From: Bremerella alba
Lineage (GTDB): Bacteria; Planctomycetota; Planctomycetia; Pirellulales; Pirellulaceae
Direction: 5' to 3'
Assembly: GCF_013618625.1 (NCBI RefSeq)
Contig: NZ_JABRWO010000009.1
Span: 124,001 to 188,000, forward strand
Length of the DNA: 64,000 nt
Shown: one piece after another, positions 8,306 through 18,865 of the stretch
Position numbering within the stretch: the first letter of the stretch is position 1
How the letters are laid out: each line of letters begins with the position of its first letter
The notes under the pieces: model-generated
Told to the model about the DNA's origin: nothing
Database searches by the model: none
Seen by the model: only the letters and a program-made list of their open reading frames with translations
Made by a program: the position numbers and the translations under genes

Positions 8306-10075
8306 TCAACCGGAATGGTGGGCGGGGATTTTTGACTCGGTGGGTTTCCAGGCAACCAGGTGAAGCTCTACGTTGCTGCGGCCTCGGAATGTGTTGATGA
8401 CTGGGTGATAGGCGATGTCCAGCGGGCCATCGGTGGCTTCTAGTTCGTCGGCCCACTCGCCTCGACCGAACGCGACTCCTCGGATTTTGACTCCGTGGTG
8501 TTCTAGTTGAATGGCCAGATGCCGTTCGCCGCCGCCGATCTTTTTGGGTGGAGCTGCCAGCTTGGCTCCTGTGGCGCACATCAGTGGTCTCGGGTTGCTT
8601 TGGCCGAAGGGGCCTAGCTGGTCGATCTGTTGGACGATTTGTTTGGTCAATTGAGTGAACGGGGCTTCGGCGTCGATCACTAGTTCGGCGACGCGGTCTT
8701 CGTCGGTGACGTTTGCAGCAGCGTATTCGCAGAACTCGTGGCGGAAGTTTTCGATCTGCGCTTCATCGATTTGCAGACCGGCTGCCGCGGCGTGACCACC
8801 ATGACCCAGCAGCAAGTGATCGCATGCCTGGAGGGCTTCGTGCAGGTTCAATCCATTCGCCGAGCGGCAGGAGCCGACCCCATGTTTTACGCCAGCTTCA
8901 TCCAACGCGATCATGACCACCGGGCGATTGTACTTGTCGGAAAGTCGGCCAGCGACAATACCGATGATGCCTGGGTGCCAGCCGTGGCCGGCGAGGACTA
9001 ACGCAGAATCGTTTTCTGGATCGAACTCGTCTTTGATCTGTTTGTTGGCGGCCAACTGAACGCTTCGCTCGAGACTCGAGCGACTATCGTTGAGCTGATG
9101 CAGGTAGTCGGCCAAGGCAGCGGCTCGTTCGTTGGAATCGGTCGTTAGCAACTCAATTCCCAACTGCGCTTGCCCAAGTCTTCCGGCCGCGTTGAGCCGT
9201 GGGGCCAGCGTGAAACCAATATCGTCGCTGGCCAAGTAAGGCTTATCGTTGAGGTTGGTGACTTTAGCCAAAGCACTCACCCCAGGCACAGGGAACTCGC
9301 GGAGGCAATTCAAACCGTGGCGTACTAACAGCCGGTTTTCATCGGTCAGGGGCACGACATCCGCGACTGTGCCGATGGATGCCAATCCCACAGCAGACAG
9401 TAAATAATTCTTGTAGCGATCGGTGACTCGCTTCGAATCGCATTCCAGCTGGCACATCGCCCAGGCCAGCTTCAAGGCAACACCAGCCCCGCATAATCCG
9501 CCGAAGGGATAGTTCGTCCCCGGAAGGCGTGGATGCACGATAACCGACGCCGCAGGGAGTCGCTCAGCCATTTCGTGGTGGTCGGTGATTATGAGTTCCA
9601 GGCCAAGCTCTTTGGCATGGTCGGCCTCGGCCACACTGGCAATGCCGCAATCGACAGTAATTACCAGGTCGGTCCCGCGCTCGGCCAGCTTGGTTAAGGC
9701 CTCGTTGTTCAGGCCGTAGCCTTCATCGATGCGGTTAGGAACGTAGTACGATACGGACGCTCCCATCAGCTTCAGGCATCGGTATAGAATTGCGGTCGAC
9801 GTGATCCCGTCGGCGTCGTAGTCGCCGTAGATGATGATCTTTTTGTCTGCGTGCGCAGCGGCGTGAATCACGGCGGCGGCTTCTTTGACGCCTGGGAGAA
9901 GCTCGGGATCTCGCAGGCCTGAAAGCTTGGCATCGAGAAACTCGCGGGCAGCTTCCGCATCGCGTATGCCTCGGCAAACCAGCAATTGGGCAACCACCGG
10001 AGGAATACTAGCGGCTCGTTCCAGGGCGCGAACGATGGACATATCGTGCGGAAGAATTCGCCAAGTAGCATCCAT
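8306..10075 (-). CDS. recJ: Single-stranded-DNA-specific 5'-3' exonuclease RecJ
   Basis: 589 residues, typical RecJ length. The DHH-phosphoesterase core shows motif I DYDADGITSTAIL, the DxG site VITVDCGIAS, and the DHH motif IITDHHEMAERLP. The DHHA1 domain contains GHGGHAAAAGL, and a C-terminal OB-fold region follows. RecJ degrades 5' single strands with Mn or Mg in RecFOR recombination, base excision and mismatch repair. It lies downstream of rpmG on the same strand, separated by a hairpin, so the two are probably not tightly co-transcribed. Confidence 0.96.
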   Translation of the reverse strand: MDATWRILPHDMSIVRALERAASIPPVVAQLLVCRGIRDAEAAREFLDAKLSGLRDPELLPGVKEAAAVIHAAAHADKKIIIYGDYDADGITSTAILYRCLKLMGASVSYYVPNRIDEGYGLNNEALTKLAERGTDLVITVDCGIASVAEADHAKELGLELIITDHHEMAERLPAASVIVHPRLPGTNYPFGGLCGAGVALKLAWAMCQLECDSKRVTDRYKNYLLSAVGLASIGTVADVVPLTDENRLLVRHGLNCLREFPVPGVSALAKVTNLNDKPYLASDDIGFTLAPRLNAAGRLGQAQLGIELLTTDSNERAAALADYLHQLNDSRSSLERSVQLAANKQIKDEFDPENDSALVLAGHGWHPGIIGIVAGRLSDKYNRPVVMIALDEAGVKHGVGSCRSANGLNLHEALQACDHLLLGHGGHAAAAGLQIDEAQIENFRHEFCEYAAANVTDEDRVAELVIDAEAPFTQLTKQIVQQIDQLGPFGQSNPRPLMCATGAKLAAPPKKIGGGERHLAIQLEHHGVKIRGVAFGRGEWADELEATDGPLDIAYHPVINTFRGRSNVELHLVAWKPTESKIPAHHSG

Positions 10076-10211
10076 GAATGGGGGGTCGCTCCGTCAGTAG
10101 AGAAAAGAGATGGGCCAATGGTCAGATTATCTCGGGAAAGCCACTGAGTTCCAGCCCTATGTTGCGAGATCAGACTGTTTTCGAGACATCAGATTGTAAG
10201 GCGCATGCAAG

Positions 10212-10236
10212 AAGCCGGATCGAATTGACCCGGCTT
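10212..10236 (-). terminator. Hairpin between rpmG and recJ
   Basis: AAGCCGG and CCGGCTT form a 7-bp stem with an 11-base loop just downstream of rpmG. The trailing sequence on the minus strand (CTTCTTG) is only moderately T-rich, so termination efficiency is uncertain. Confidence 0.5.
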
Positions 10237-10293
10237 TCACACTCTGTGCAGCGACTCGGAACGTGCCGATGGAGGATATCGGCAGCCGAGAGC

Positions 10294-10458
10294 TTATTTC
10301 TTCTTTTCAACGTGAACCGTGTGCTTACGCAGACGGGCACAGTACTTCTTCAGGCGAAGCTTTTCGCCACCAGGTTTGCGGCGGAGCGAGTAGTTATAGT
10401 CGCCCGACTCTTCGCAAACGAGAAATACGGTTTCAGCTTTCTTGCTCTTTTTGGCCAT
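10294..10458 (-). CDS. rpmG: 50S ribosomal protein bL33
   Basis: 54 residues beginning [19 protein letters not shown] and ending in [10 protein letters not shown]. It shows the L33 hallmarks [14 protein letters not shown] and [12 protein letters not shown]. Only two cysteines (15 and 40) remain, so it lacks the full zinc-binding Cys quartet and belongs to, or is drifting toward, the zinc-independent form. It is a small basic protein of the large ribosomal subunit near the E site. Confidence 0.95.
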   Translation of the reverse strand: MAKKSKKAETVFLVCEESGDYNYSLRRKPGGEKLRLKKYCARLRKHTVHVEKKK

Positions 10459-10972
10459 GGCTTGGACCAATCACCTGTTTAAGGTCTACAGACGGGTGTA
10501 TCGAAACCCTAGTTTTTAGCAAACGGGGCCGTTTCTGGGAAGGGCCGCGTGCAGGCTGTGGGGGAACTTCGTGGCAGTTTTCCGAGGCTCTTGAAGAAAG
10601 TCAGGAAATCTAAAAGGTCGAGAGTACAAGTCCACGGCGAAATCGTTCCTTTTTCATGTGAAGATTGGCAATAAAAGGTCGCCATAATTACGAATAAAAC
10701 CAAAGAATACTGAAACTCATCCACGTCACATCGTTGATAGTAATGTTGCTGCCCTTATTAGGGGGTGTTGCGGGGATTCTTTCACCGTAGAATACTGTTA
10801 GTGAAAAATCTCCTCCAATTTGCCAATCCATCGGTGAACTGGTGTCGCTCGACCTCGAGGCCCTTTTCTTTCCTCGAAGGCTGGCGTCCAAGTGTCACGT
10901 AAGGCGTGATGCTGTAATGAGTTATAAGTCTCCGCTTCTAGCGCGAAGCGACGAATTCCACGGAGAATTGAA
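10459..10972. other. Divergent intergenic region
   Basis: 514 bases between rpmG (leftward) and the first prenyltransferase-repeat gene (rightward). It must hold both promoters. I checked for tRNA, hairpin and ORF signals and found nothing convincing; short ORFs here look random. Confidence 0.5.
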
Positions 10973-12490
10973 ATGGCTCAAGTTGAAGCTGATCACGAAT
11001 CGCACGACGAACATGAAGAGCAGAAGCCAAGAATTGCTACGCGCTTCCTGTTGTTTACGGCTGTTCCTTCCTGGCTGATCAGTCTGGTTGTGCACCTTGT
11101 CTTCTTCCTGATCTTGCTGACGATCTTCATGCCGCCGATCCAGAAGGATAAGCGCACATTGACCATCAACGATTCCGCCGACGCGGAAGAGATTGAAGAG
11201 TTGGTCTTGGAAGAGTTTGAGCCGATCGACGAGCAAACGCTTGAGTTCGATGACCCTCCGGAGCAGCCGGAAGAGGCCGTCTTAAGCGACGAGATTGTCG
11301 TCTCGGAATTCCAGGAAGAGATGGCGGCCACGCAAATGGTGGAACTGAGCGACTTTGCCGAAGAGACGATGCCGTTCTCTGACGTCATGAGCGAAGTGGC
11401 TGGTGTCGATGGCAACGCAACTTCTGGCCGTGGTCAGGCCACGCGTACGCAAATGCTGCGTGAAAACGGTGGTACCGGGGCGAGCGAGCAGGCGGTTGTC
11501 TGGGGGATTCAATGGATCGCCGATCATCAGCTGAAAGATGGCACGTGGAGCTTCGATCATCGTCGTGGTGCCAAGAAGCCGGGCAGCAAGGACTGGGGCA
11601 CTTTCGGTGATTCGCCACGTGCTGCGACTGCTATGGCCCTGTTGCCGTTTCTGGGTTCTGGCATCACCCATAAGGAAGGCAAGTTTAAGAAGCAGGTCGA
11701 AGCAGGCCTGGGTTCGTTGATCAAGCTGATGGAAGTGCGTGGCGATACCGGCAGCTTCCGCGAGAATGAAGGCAATATGTATTCGCATGGGCTGGCGACG
11801 ATCGCTGTCTGCGAAGCCTATGCAATGACGCAGGACAAAAACCTTCTCGGGCCTGCTCAATATTCCATTAACTATATTCAGGCCGCGCAAGATCCTGTCG
11901 GTGGTGGCTGGCGTTACAAGCCACGGCAACCGGGAGATACCTCGGTGGTCGGCTGGCAGGTGATGGGGCTCAAAAGTGGGCATATGGGTTATCTGGGCGT
12001 GCGTAAGAACACGATCGCTGGGGCGATTAAGTTCCTCGATTCGGTCCAGACGAAGAATGGTTCTGCCTATGGTTATGCCGATCCGGGCGACAAGCCGTCG
12101 ATGAATGCTGTGGGGCTGTTGTGTCGGATGTATACCGGCTGGAAGAAAGACAACCCGGCCATTCAACAAGGGGTGCAAACCCTGGGTAAGCGTGGCCCGA
12201 GCCTCGGGAACCGTTCGGACATGTATTACAACTATTACGCCACCCAGGTCATGCGTCAGTATGGTGGTCCCGAATGGGACAACTGGAACGTGAAGATGCG
12301 TGACTTTCTCGTTAAAGAGCAGGTTCCTCAAGGTCAGCCAGAAGCAGGTAGCTGGTACTTCAATGGCCCCCACACCGATAAGGGAGGCCGCCTGTACAAC
12401 ACCTCGCTGGCACTGTTGACGCTGGAAGTTTACTACCGCCACTTGCCGATCTACAAGGCGAATGCTTCCGAGGAAGACTTCCCGCTGTAA
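10973..12490 (+). CDS. TonB-like membrane protein with prenyltransferase/squalene-cyclase repeats (copy 1)
   Basis: 505 residues; the start is supported by GGAG eight bases upstream. A short acidic cytosolic tail is followed by one membrane helix (about residues 32-52, LISLVVHLVFFLILLTIF), then an acidic Pro/Glu linker like TonB-type anchors. From about residue 170 comes an alpha/alpha toroid with QW-like repeats (DGTWSFDH, GGGWRYKPRQPGDTSVVGWQ, NYYATQVMRQYGGPEWDNW). The DxDD/DCTAE acid motifs of true triterpene cyclases are not seen, so a non-enzymatic or different periplasmic role is likely. A strong terminator follows, separating it from copy 2. Confidence 0.85.
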   Translation: MAQVEADHESHDEHEEQKPRIATRFLLFTAVPSWLISLVVHLVFFLILLTIFMPPIQKDKRTLTINDSADAEEIEELVLEEFEPIDEQTLEFDDPPEQPEEAVLSDEIVVSEFQEEMAATQMVELSDFAEETMPFSDVMSEVAGVDGNATSGRGQATRTQMLRENGGTGASEQAVVWGIQWIADHQLKDGTWSFDHRRGAKKPGSKDWGTFGDSPRAATAMALLPFLGSGITHKEGKFKKQVEAGLGSLIKLMEVRGDTGSFRENEGNMYSHGLATIAVCEAYAMTQDKNLLGPAQYSINYIQAAQDPVGGGWRYKPRQPGDTSVVGWQVMGLKSGHMGYLGVRKNTIAGAIKFLDSVQTKNGSAYGYADPGDKPSMNAVGLLCRMYTGWKKDNPAIQQGVQTLGKRGPSLGNRSDMYYNYYATQVMRQYGGPEWDNWNVKMRDFLVKEQVPQGQPEAGSWYFNGPHTDKGGRLYNTSLALLTLEVYYRHLPIYKANASEEDFPL

Positions 12491-12522
12491 TCAGTACGAT
12501 CGATTCAACCGAACCCATAAGA

Positions 12523-12558
12523 CCTCGTGCAGGACCATGATTCTGCACGAGGTTTTTT
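12523..12558 (+). terminator. Rho-independent terminator
   Basis: CCTCGTGCAG pairs with CTGCACGAGG (10 bp) and is followed by six Ts. It lies just after the first prenyltransferase-repeat gene. Confidence 0.9.
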
Positions 12559-12705
12559 GTTGCGCGATCGGGAGGGGTTTCTGGCCTATAATTTTCCGTT
12601 TCTACGGATCACCTTCCAGGGCAGCCAAGTCGCTTGCAGGCCAAACCTTCCATCGCGAAACATGAAGCTCGGTCCCAAGAAGGGGCATCGGCAGAGGATG
12701 CGCGC

Positions 12706-14166
12706 GTGCGGTTTCGCTTTCGGAAGTTGGTCTTGCTTTCGATGGACCGCATCAAAGGGGGCATCAGCTTCTTTGCCAGTGCCGTCGTCCATTTTATCTT
12801 GCTGATCGTCCTGGCATTGTGGGTCGCTCCGACGGGTCCCGGCGGCAATTCCAATGCGATTACGTTGTTGCCGTACGAGCAACTACCAGAGGACCTATCG
12901 ATCGTTCAGACGGTAACGCCAATCGAGATCAGCCAAGCTCAAGACACCATGCAGCAAGAGCTGCAGACCGACTCGGCCGCGGCAGGCGAATTAACCAAGC
13001 TGACCGAACCGCTGCCCGACCAGTTTGCGACCAACGATCAGGCCGCGACTTTAGAGACAACCAGCGACCTGCAAAAGAACCTGCCTTGGCAGATGTCGGT
13101 TCCTTCCAAGGGTGGGGGCGGTTTTCAGGGGCGCAGTGGAGAGCTTCAGAAAGAGCTGCTTTCCGCACGTGGTGGCTCGCCGGCAACCGAGGACGCCGTC
13201 GAACGTGCGCTGCGTTGGATTGCCGCCCATCAACTGCCGGACGGCTCGTGGAGTTTTAATCATCACGAGGTCGAAGTTGGCAAGCTCAGTCCCAACCCCG
13301 GCGAACCCCTGACGCGAACTGGAGCCACCGGCCTGGCTTTGTTGCCGTTTCTCGGCAAAGGGTACACGCACATGAACGAGAACCCCTATCGAGATCAGAT
13401 CGAGCAGGGGCTCTATTTTCTGCGAGCCAATCAAATCGTCGGTCCCAACGGGGGGGACCTGCAGGATGGATCGATGTACGGTCACGGGCTCGCCACCTTA
13501 GCATTGTGCGAAGCGTACGCGATGACCGGAGACCCGGCGTTGCGAATGGAAGCCACCGAGGCCGTGCGCTTCATTGAGTATGCTCAGCACGACCAAGGAG
13601 GTTGGCGTTATCAGCCGAAGCAGCCAGGCGATATCAGTGTTTTCGGCTGGCAGTTGATGGCCCTGAAGAGTGCGCTGCTGGGCGATATCAAAGTCGATAG
13701 TTCGACCATCGGCATGGCAGAGTTCTGGTTAGATCGCGTACAGCAAGCCGACGGTGCGTACTACGGCTATCAGCATCCTGGGAAGATGGTTTCGCCCACG
13801 TCGATCGGGCTTTTGTCCCGCATGTATCTTGGGTGGCCCAAGCAGGACCCACGCATGCACCGAGGGGTTGATTTTCTGTCGGATGAAGGGCCCTCGAAGA
13901 CCGACATGTATTTCAACTATTACGCGACCAACGTGTTGTGTCATTACGGCGGGCCACAGTGGGTGGGATGGAACGACAAGCTCAAGGCCTACCTCTTGAA
14001 GACCCAGTCCCGTAAGGGATACACGACCGGTAGTTGGTACTTTGATGAAAAGCACGCACGCGTTGGTGGGCGATTGTACGTAACGTGTCTCTCGGCGATG
14101 ATCTTGGAAGTCTATTATCGCCACATGCCTTTGTATTCGGAGAAGTCGCTTGACTTCACGTTCTGA
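12706..14166 (+). CDS. TonB-like membrane protein with prenyltransferase/squalene-cyclase repeats (copy 2)
   Basis: About 486 residues from a GTG at 12706 with AGAGGA seven bases upstream; alternatives are a TTG at 12634 and an ATG at 12742. It is a paralogue of the preceding gene: membrane helix SFFASAVVHFILLIVLALWV, proline/glutamate linker, and the same toroid motifs (LPDGSWSFNHHE, QGGWRYQPKQPGDISVFGWQ, YFNYYATNVLCHYGGPQW, GSWYFDEKH). Its last 17 bases overlap the HisA-like gene. The duplication with conserved order suggests two subunits of one envelope assembly (inference). Confidence 0.85.
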   Translation: MRFRFRKLVLLSMDRIKGGISFFASAVVHFILLIVLALWVAPTGPGGNSNAITLLPYEQLPEDLSIVQTVTPIEISQAQDTMQQELQTDSAAAGELTKLTEPLPDQFATNDQAATLETTSDLQKNLPWQMSVPSKGGGGFQGRSGELQKELLSARGGSPATEDAVERALRWIAAHQLPDGSWSFNHHEVEVGKLSPNPGEPLTRTGATGLALLPFLGKGYTHMNENPYRDQIEQGLYFLRANQIVGPNGGDLQDGSMYGHGLATLALCEAYAMTGDPALRMEATEAVRFIEYAQHDQGGWRYQPKQPGDISVFGWQLMALKSALLGDIKVDSSTIGMAEFWLDRVQQADGAYYGYQHPGKMVSPTSIGLLSRMYLGWPKQDPRMHRGVDFLSDEGPSKTDMYFNYYATNVLCHYGGPQWVGWNDKLKAYLLKTQSRKGYTTGSWYFDEKHARVGGRLYVTCLSAMILEVYYRHMPLYSEKSLDFTF

Positions 14167-14914
14167 TCGTCCTGCCTGGTATGACGCTATTTTGCCGGTG
14201 ATTGACCTGCGATTTGGCCAGGTCGTGCGAGGGATTGCTGGCCGTCGCGATGAGTATCAGCCGGTCGAGTCTCGCTACGCCGACGATTCGCGGCCAGGCA
14301 GTATTGCTCATGTGTACGCGTTGAATTTCGGATTTCAGGACTGTTATGTCGCCGATCTGAATGCGATTGTCGAGGGGCAGATCGATGTCGCCGGGCTTGA
14401 AGCGATCGCCGTTCAAGGGCTTAAGGTTTGGCTCGATGCGGGCATCGGAAGCGCGCGCAAGTGGCAAGCGTGTCAAAACGCGCTAAGCAATTGGGAGCCG
14501 TATCGCTGGGTTGTGGGGCTCGAGTCGCTGGAAAACTGGCAGGCCCTGGAAGAACTGCTCATCCAGATAACGCCAGAGCGACTTGTCTTTAGTCTGGACA
14601 TGCAAGCAGGGCAGCCGTTAAGCACCCAGGCAGATTTTGAAGGGATGTCGCCAGAGCAAGTTGCCCGGCGTGCGGCAGATATCGGCGTGAAATCGATGAT
14701 TCTGCTCGATCTGGCGGCTGTCGGTCAGGGGCAGGGGAGTCAGACCGAATCGCTCTTTGGGGCGTTGCACGAAGAACTGCCGAGTGTCGAGCTGCTCGGG
14801 GGCGGGGGAATGAGCTGGCCAGAAGATATCGAAACGCTCGCGCAGTGTGGGGCTCAGCGAATCTTGGTGGCCTCGGCGTTGCACGATGGCCGGATCGCGC
14901 CGCTTCTGGGGTAG
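14150..14914 (+). CDS. HisA/HisF-like TIM-barrel protein
   Basis: 254 residues from a TTG at 14150, chosen because GGAGAAG lies seven bases upstream inside the end of the previous gene. HisA-like features are ILPVIDLRFGQVVRG at the N-terminus, YVADLNAI after strand 2, LDAGIG, VFSLDM and the C-terminal phosphate-binding LLGGGGM...AQRILVASALHDGR. HisA isomerises ProFAR in histidine synthesis, but no other his genes are nearby and the sequence is divergent. It may act on a related aminoribotide or C1-pathway substrate, so I give the family only. Confidence 0.8.
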   Translation: MTSRSDRPAWYDAILPVIDLRFGQVVRGIAGRRDEYQPVESRYADDSRPGSIAHVYALNFGFQDCYVADLNAIVEGQIDVAGLEAIAVQGLKVWLDAGIGSARKWQACQNALSNWEPYRWVVGLESLENWQALEELLIQITPERLVFSLDMQAGQPLSTQADFEGMSPEQVARRAADIGVKSMILLDLAAVGQGQGSQTESLFGALHEELPSVELLGGGGMSWPEDIETLAQCGAQRILVASALHDGRIAPLLG

Positions 14915-15490
14915 CTTCCCATGTTATTTTTTGAGGACGGCATCAATTTTTTTCTGCCGCCCTCTGGGGGAAAGCTGGGCAAAAACAATCGACTTGGAAG
15001 CTTAGCTGAGCCCCTATTGTTTGCCCCGTTCTACTAGTAAATCAATTGCTAGCCGGACCGATTCCCTTAGGGCTTTCCAGTGGGTGTCAGTTTTCCACAA
15101 GTTGATTCGTGCCGTTTCTCATTCTCGCCGCACGGCCACGCGTAAGAGTGCGGAGTTCCCGCAGGTCATTTTAAGTGGCCGAATCTCCCCTTGCTGAGTC
15201 AACGCAAGGCATTATCATTTCAAGTGTCGAGTTGGTTACCCCACCAAGCACTGATTGTTCTGGAAAGATACCAGGCAGGCAACGCCGCTTCGACGCTGGC
15301 AGGCCTTCCTCTTGGTTACGACCATCTTTCACTCGGACACTAACGCAGAGCACGCACCCAGTCACTCCGAGATTTTTCCCACAAGTACATCAAGCGGGGG
15401 ACATTCGACACTGACATTGTGATAGTTTTCACAAAGCCTACCTGGCAAGTGTGTTGAACCATAGCCTCCCAAGCGGGAGTGAGGCCCAAG
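14915..15490. other. Intergenic region upstream of the nqr operon
   Basis: 576 bases. A hairpin (GAGGACGGCA pairing with TGCCGCCCTC, 14933-14964, one mismatch) follows the HisA-like gene and may terminate it, although the T-run sits in the loop rather than after the stem. The remainder should contain the nqr promoter. I could not pick out a confident promoter, riboswitch or small gene. Confidence 0.45.
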
Positions 15491-16840
15491 ATGCCACAGC
15501 GGATCACGATTAGCAAAGGCCTGAACCTGCCTATCGCAGGCAAGCCGAAACAGTCGGTACAAGAGATCGCGGACGTTCGTAAGGTTGCCGTGATCGCTCG
15601 TGATTATGTCGGCATGAAGCCGACGATGATGGTTACCGAAGGGGATGTCGTCCAACTCGGACAGCCCCTGTTTGAAGACAAGAAGACGCCGGGGGTGTTC
15701 TTTACCGCACCCGCGGCCGGCAAGGTGGTTGAGGTCAACCGCGGTGCCAAGCGTAAGTTTCTCTCGGTGGTCATTGAAGTCGAAGGAGACGACACGTTCT
15801 CTTTTGAATCGTTCAGCGAAGACAACCTGGTAGGTCTCGACCGTGAAAAGGTCGAGCAGAACCTGTTGAAGTCGGGCCTGTGGACCGCATTTCGGACGCG
15901 ACCTTTCGGTAAGGTTCCTGCTCCGGGGTCATCGCCTCGGTCGATCTTTGTCACGGCGATCGACACCAGCCCGCTTGCGGCTGATCCGGCCCCGATTATC
16001 AAGGGGAACGAACTGGAATTCATCGCAGGTCTTGAAGCAATCAGCAATTTGACCGACGGCAAGGTACATCTCTGCCAGGCTCCCGGAGCCGCACTGCCAG
16101 GCAGTGATCTTCCGTTTGTTAATGATGTCGAGTTTGAAGGCAAGCATCCTGCCGGTTTGGCGGGCACGCACATTCACTTCCTCGATCCGGCTGGGCCAGG
16201 CCGCATCGTATGGTATCTCGGTTATCAAGATGTGATCGCCATTGGTCACCTGTTTCGCACCGGCGAACTCGATACGCGGCGCGTTGTTTCGCTGGCCGGT
16301 CCCGGCGTGAAAGAGCCTCGGCTGATCAAAGCTCCGATCGGTGCGAGCATCGAAGACCTTACCAAAGACCAACTCAACGAAGGGCCGATGCGGAAAGTTT
16401 CCGGCTCCGTTCTGTGCGGTTACGAGTCCACCGGCGTCGAAGCCTATCTCGGTCGTTACCACACCCAGGTATCGGTCCTGGAAGAAGGTCTCAACCGCGA
16501 AATGTTCGGCTGGCTTGCACCCGGCTTTAAGAAGTTCTCGGTAAAGACCGTGTTCGCTTCGTTCCTGTCGCCAGGCGAACTGGACATGACGACGACCGCC
16601 AACGGTAGCCACCGGGCGATCGTGCCGATCGAAGTTTACGAAACGATCATGCCTCTGGACATCGAACCGACGGCCTTGCTCAAATCACTCATTGTAGAGG
16701 ACACCGATTCCGCTCAGGCTTTGGGTTGCTTGGAATTGGAAGAGGAAGATATCGCCCTGTGTACCTTTGTGGACACGGGGAAACACGATTTCGGTACCAT
16801 TCTGCGGAAAAACTTGACCCGCATTGAAGCCGAAGGATAG
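15491..16840 (+). CDS. nqrA: Na+-translocating NADH:quinone reductase subunit A
   Basis: 449 residues from the ATG at 15491 ([17 protein letters not shown]), placed 11 bases after GGGAG; this gives the usual NqrA length, while the in-frame GTG 12 bases earlier overlaps that ribosome-binding site. It carries the typical [22 protein letters not shown] and [19 protein letters not shown]. NqrA is the peripheral cytosolic subunit contacting quinone. It is the first gene of an eight-gene operon. Confidence 0.97.
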   Translation: MPQRITISKGLNLPIAGKPKQSVQEIADVRKVAVIARDYVGMKPTMMVTEGDVVQLGQPLFEDKKTPGVFFTAPAAGKVVEVNRGAKRKFLSVVIEVEGDDTFSFESFSEDNLVGLDREKVEQNLLKSGLWTAFRTRPFGKVPAPGSSPRSIFVTAIDTSPLAADPAPIIKGNELEFIAGLEAISNLTDGKVHLCQAPGAALPGSDLPFVNDVEFEGKHPAGLAGTHIHFLDPAGPGRIVWYLGYQDVIAIGHLFRTGELDTRRVVSLAGPGVKEPRLIKAPIGASIEDLTKDQLNEGPMRKVSGSVLCGYESTGVEAYLGRYHTQVSVLEEGLNREMFGWLAPGFKKFSVKTVFASFLSPGELDMTTTANGSHRAIVPIEVYETIMPLDIEPTALLKSLIVEDTDSAQALGCLELEEEDIALCTFVDTGKHDFGTILRKNLTRIEAEG

Positions 16841-16842
16841 CC

Positions 16843-18081
16843 ATGAAATTTTTACGCGGAATGCTCGATAAGGTCGAACCAATGTTCCTCGATGGGGGGA
16901 AGTTGGAACGGCTCTATCCGCTGTACGAAGCGGCGGATACGTTTTTGTACACGCCACCAGATCGCGCCAAGGGTTTGACCCACGTGCGCGATGGGTTGGA
17001 CTTGAAGCGAACGATGATCTTCGTCGTTCTCTCCCTGCTGCCATGTATTTACATGGCCCTATGGAATACAGGGTATCAGGCCAACTTGCAGATCGCCGAC
17101 TACGGCGCTACTGCCACGGCCGACTGGCACGAGACCATCTTCGAGATGACCGGGCTCAGTCACGATCCCAACAGTTGGATCAGCAACATGGTGCTGGGGG
17201 CGATCTTCTTCCTGCCGATTTACATCGTCACGATGTCGGTGGGTGGGACGATCGAATTGATCTTCAGCATCGTGCGGAAGCACGAAATCAACGAAGGCTT
17301 CCTGGTCACCGGGATGCTCTTTCCATTGATTCTGCCCCCCACCATTCCTTTGTGGCAAGTCGCCACGGGGATTGGCTTTGGCGTGTTAGTGGGTAAAGAA
17401 GTCTTCGGCGGTACCGGTAAGAACTTCCTGAATCCGGCCCTGACCGCGCGTGCGTACCTTTACTTCGCACACCCCACCTTCTTGACCGGCGAGAAGATCT
17501 GGACGGCCGTTTCGCCAGACGGTTTTACGGGAGCTACCACCTTGGGTGTGGTTGCGACGGCACCTGTTGGCACGACGATGTCGGAAGCCATGCAGCAAGT
17601 CGACGGCCATGGAATTACCTGGAATCAAGCCTTCTTCGGTGTGATGCAAGGGTCGATGGGCGAAACTTCGGTGCTCGCTTGTTTGCTCGGTGCGGCTTTC
17701 CTGATCGCTACCGGAATCGGTTCCTGGCGAATCATGCTCGGCTGTGTGATCGGTGCGATGGGGCTCTCAACCGTCTTCCACTTGATGAGCAGTGACGTCC
17801 TGTACGGCATGGCTCCGTGGTGGCACTTTGTGGTGGGCGGCTTTGCCTTCGGTACCGTCTTCATGGCGACCGACCCGGTCTCTGCCGCGATGACGCGAAC
17901 CGGCAAATGGATATACGGCATCTTGATCGGTGTCGTGACGATTCTCATTCGTGGTGTCAGCCCGGCCTTCCCGGAAGGGATTATGTTGGCGATCTTGTTC
18001 GGCAACGTGATGGCTCCGCTGATCGACTACTTTGTTCTGCAAGCTAACATCAATCGGAGAAAGGCCCGCTATGCGACGTGA
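16843..18081 (+). CDS. nqrB: Na+-translocating NADH:quinone reductase subunit B
   Basis: 412 residues with multiple membrane helices, starting two bases after the nqrA stop. It contains [20 protein letters not shown] and the SGAT-like flavinylation motif [10 protein letters not shown], whose threonine carries covalent FMN. NqrB holds the riboflavin and FMN sites and forms part of the Na+ channel. Its end overlaps the start of nqrC by 11 bases. Confidence 0.97.
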   Translation: MKFLRGMLDKVEPMFLDGGKLERLYPLYEAADTFLYTPPDRAKGLTHVRDGLDLKRTMIFVVLSLLPCIYMALWNTGYQANLQIADYGATATADWHETIFEMTGLSHDPNSWISNMVLGAIFFLPIYIVTMSVGGTIELIFSIVRKHEINEGFLVTGMLFPLILPPTIPLWQVATGIGFGVLVGKEVFGGTGKNFLNPALTARAYLYFAHPTFLTGEKIWTAVSPDGFTGATTLGVVATAPVGTTMSEAMQQVDGHGITWNQAFFGVMQGSMGETSVLACLLGAAFLIATGIGSWRIMLGCVIGAMGLSTVFHLMSSDVLYGMAPWWHFVVGGFAFGTVFMATDPVSAAMTRTGKWIYGILIGVVTILIRGVSPAFPEGIMLAILFGNVMAPLIDYFVLQANINRRKARYAT

Positions 18082-18865
18082 TAGTGTTGCCGGAACCATT
18101 TTGGTTGCCGCGGTTTTATGCGTGGTCTGCTCCGTCATCGTGAGTGGTACGGCGGTTGGGCTGAAGAGTCTTCAACAGGCCAACGCCAAGCTCGACAAGC
18201 AGCGTAACGTGCTGGCGGCCGCCGGCCTCCTCAAGCCTGGGGATACGGCTGCTGATGTCCAAGCGACGTTTGATAAAAACTTCGAGAAACAATTCGTGAA
18301 CCTCGAAACGGGCGAAATCGTCTCGGCCGAGCAGCTGAAAGAAGCTGGCGTCGCTGAGCCAGCAACTTACGATCCGGCCGAAGTTCGCGATAACCCGCAG
18401 CTGAACCGGACCGTTGAAGGTTTGCCTGGGATCACCAGAACCGAGAAATACGCGGACGTCTATCTGGTTAAATCAGATGACAAAACGCTTGAAGGGGTTG
18501 TCCTGCCGATCTACGGCAAAGGCCTGTGGTCGACCATGTACGGCTTTTTGGCACTCGACGCCGATCTGACGACCGCCAAGGGGATCACTTTCTACCAGCA
18601 CGGTGAAACGCCGGGCCTGGGTGGTGAGGTCGATAATCCCAACTGGAAAGATCAGTGGCCAGGTAAGAAGGTCCGAGACGACGCTGGTGATGTGCTCATC
18701 GAAGTCGTTAAGGGTCAGGCCAGCGGAGACTCTGAGGTCGATGGCTTGTCGGGTGCGACGATCACAACCAATGGTGTGAATCATTTCGTCCGCTTCTGGT
18801 TGGGTGATCAAGGCTTCGGTCCTTATCTCAAGAACCTCGAATCGAAGGAGAAGTCCAATGGCTGA
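18071..18865 (+). CDS. nqrC: Na+-translocating NADH:quinone reductase subunit C
   Basis: 264 residues from the ATG at 18071 ([13 protein letters not shown]), preceded by GGAGA ten bases upstream inside nqrB. One N-terminal membrane helix is followed by a periplasmic FMN-binding domain with [12 protein letters not shown], the threonine of SGAT (about residue 230) being the FMN attachment site. ApbE encoded in the same operon would perform the flavinylation. The gene overlaps nqrD by 8 bases. Confidence 0.97.
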   Translation: MRRDSVAGTILVAAVLCVVCSVIVSGTAVGLKSLQQANAKLDKQRNVLAAAGLLKPGDTAADVQATFDKNFEKQFVNLETGEIVSAEQLKEAGVAEPATYDPAEVRDNPQLNRTVEGLPGITRTEKYADVYLVKSDDKTLEGVVLPIYGKGLWSTMYGFLALDADLTTAKGITFYQHGETPGLGGEVDNPNWKDQWPGKKVRDDAGDVLIEVVKGQASGDSEVDGLSGATITTNGVNHFVRFWLGDQGFGPYLKNLESKEKSNG

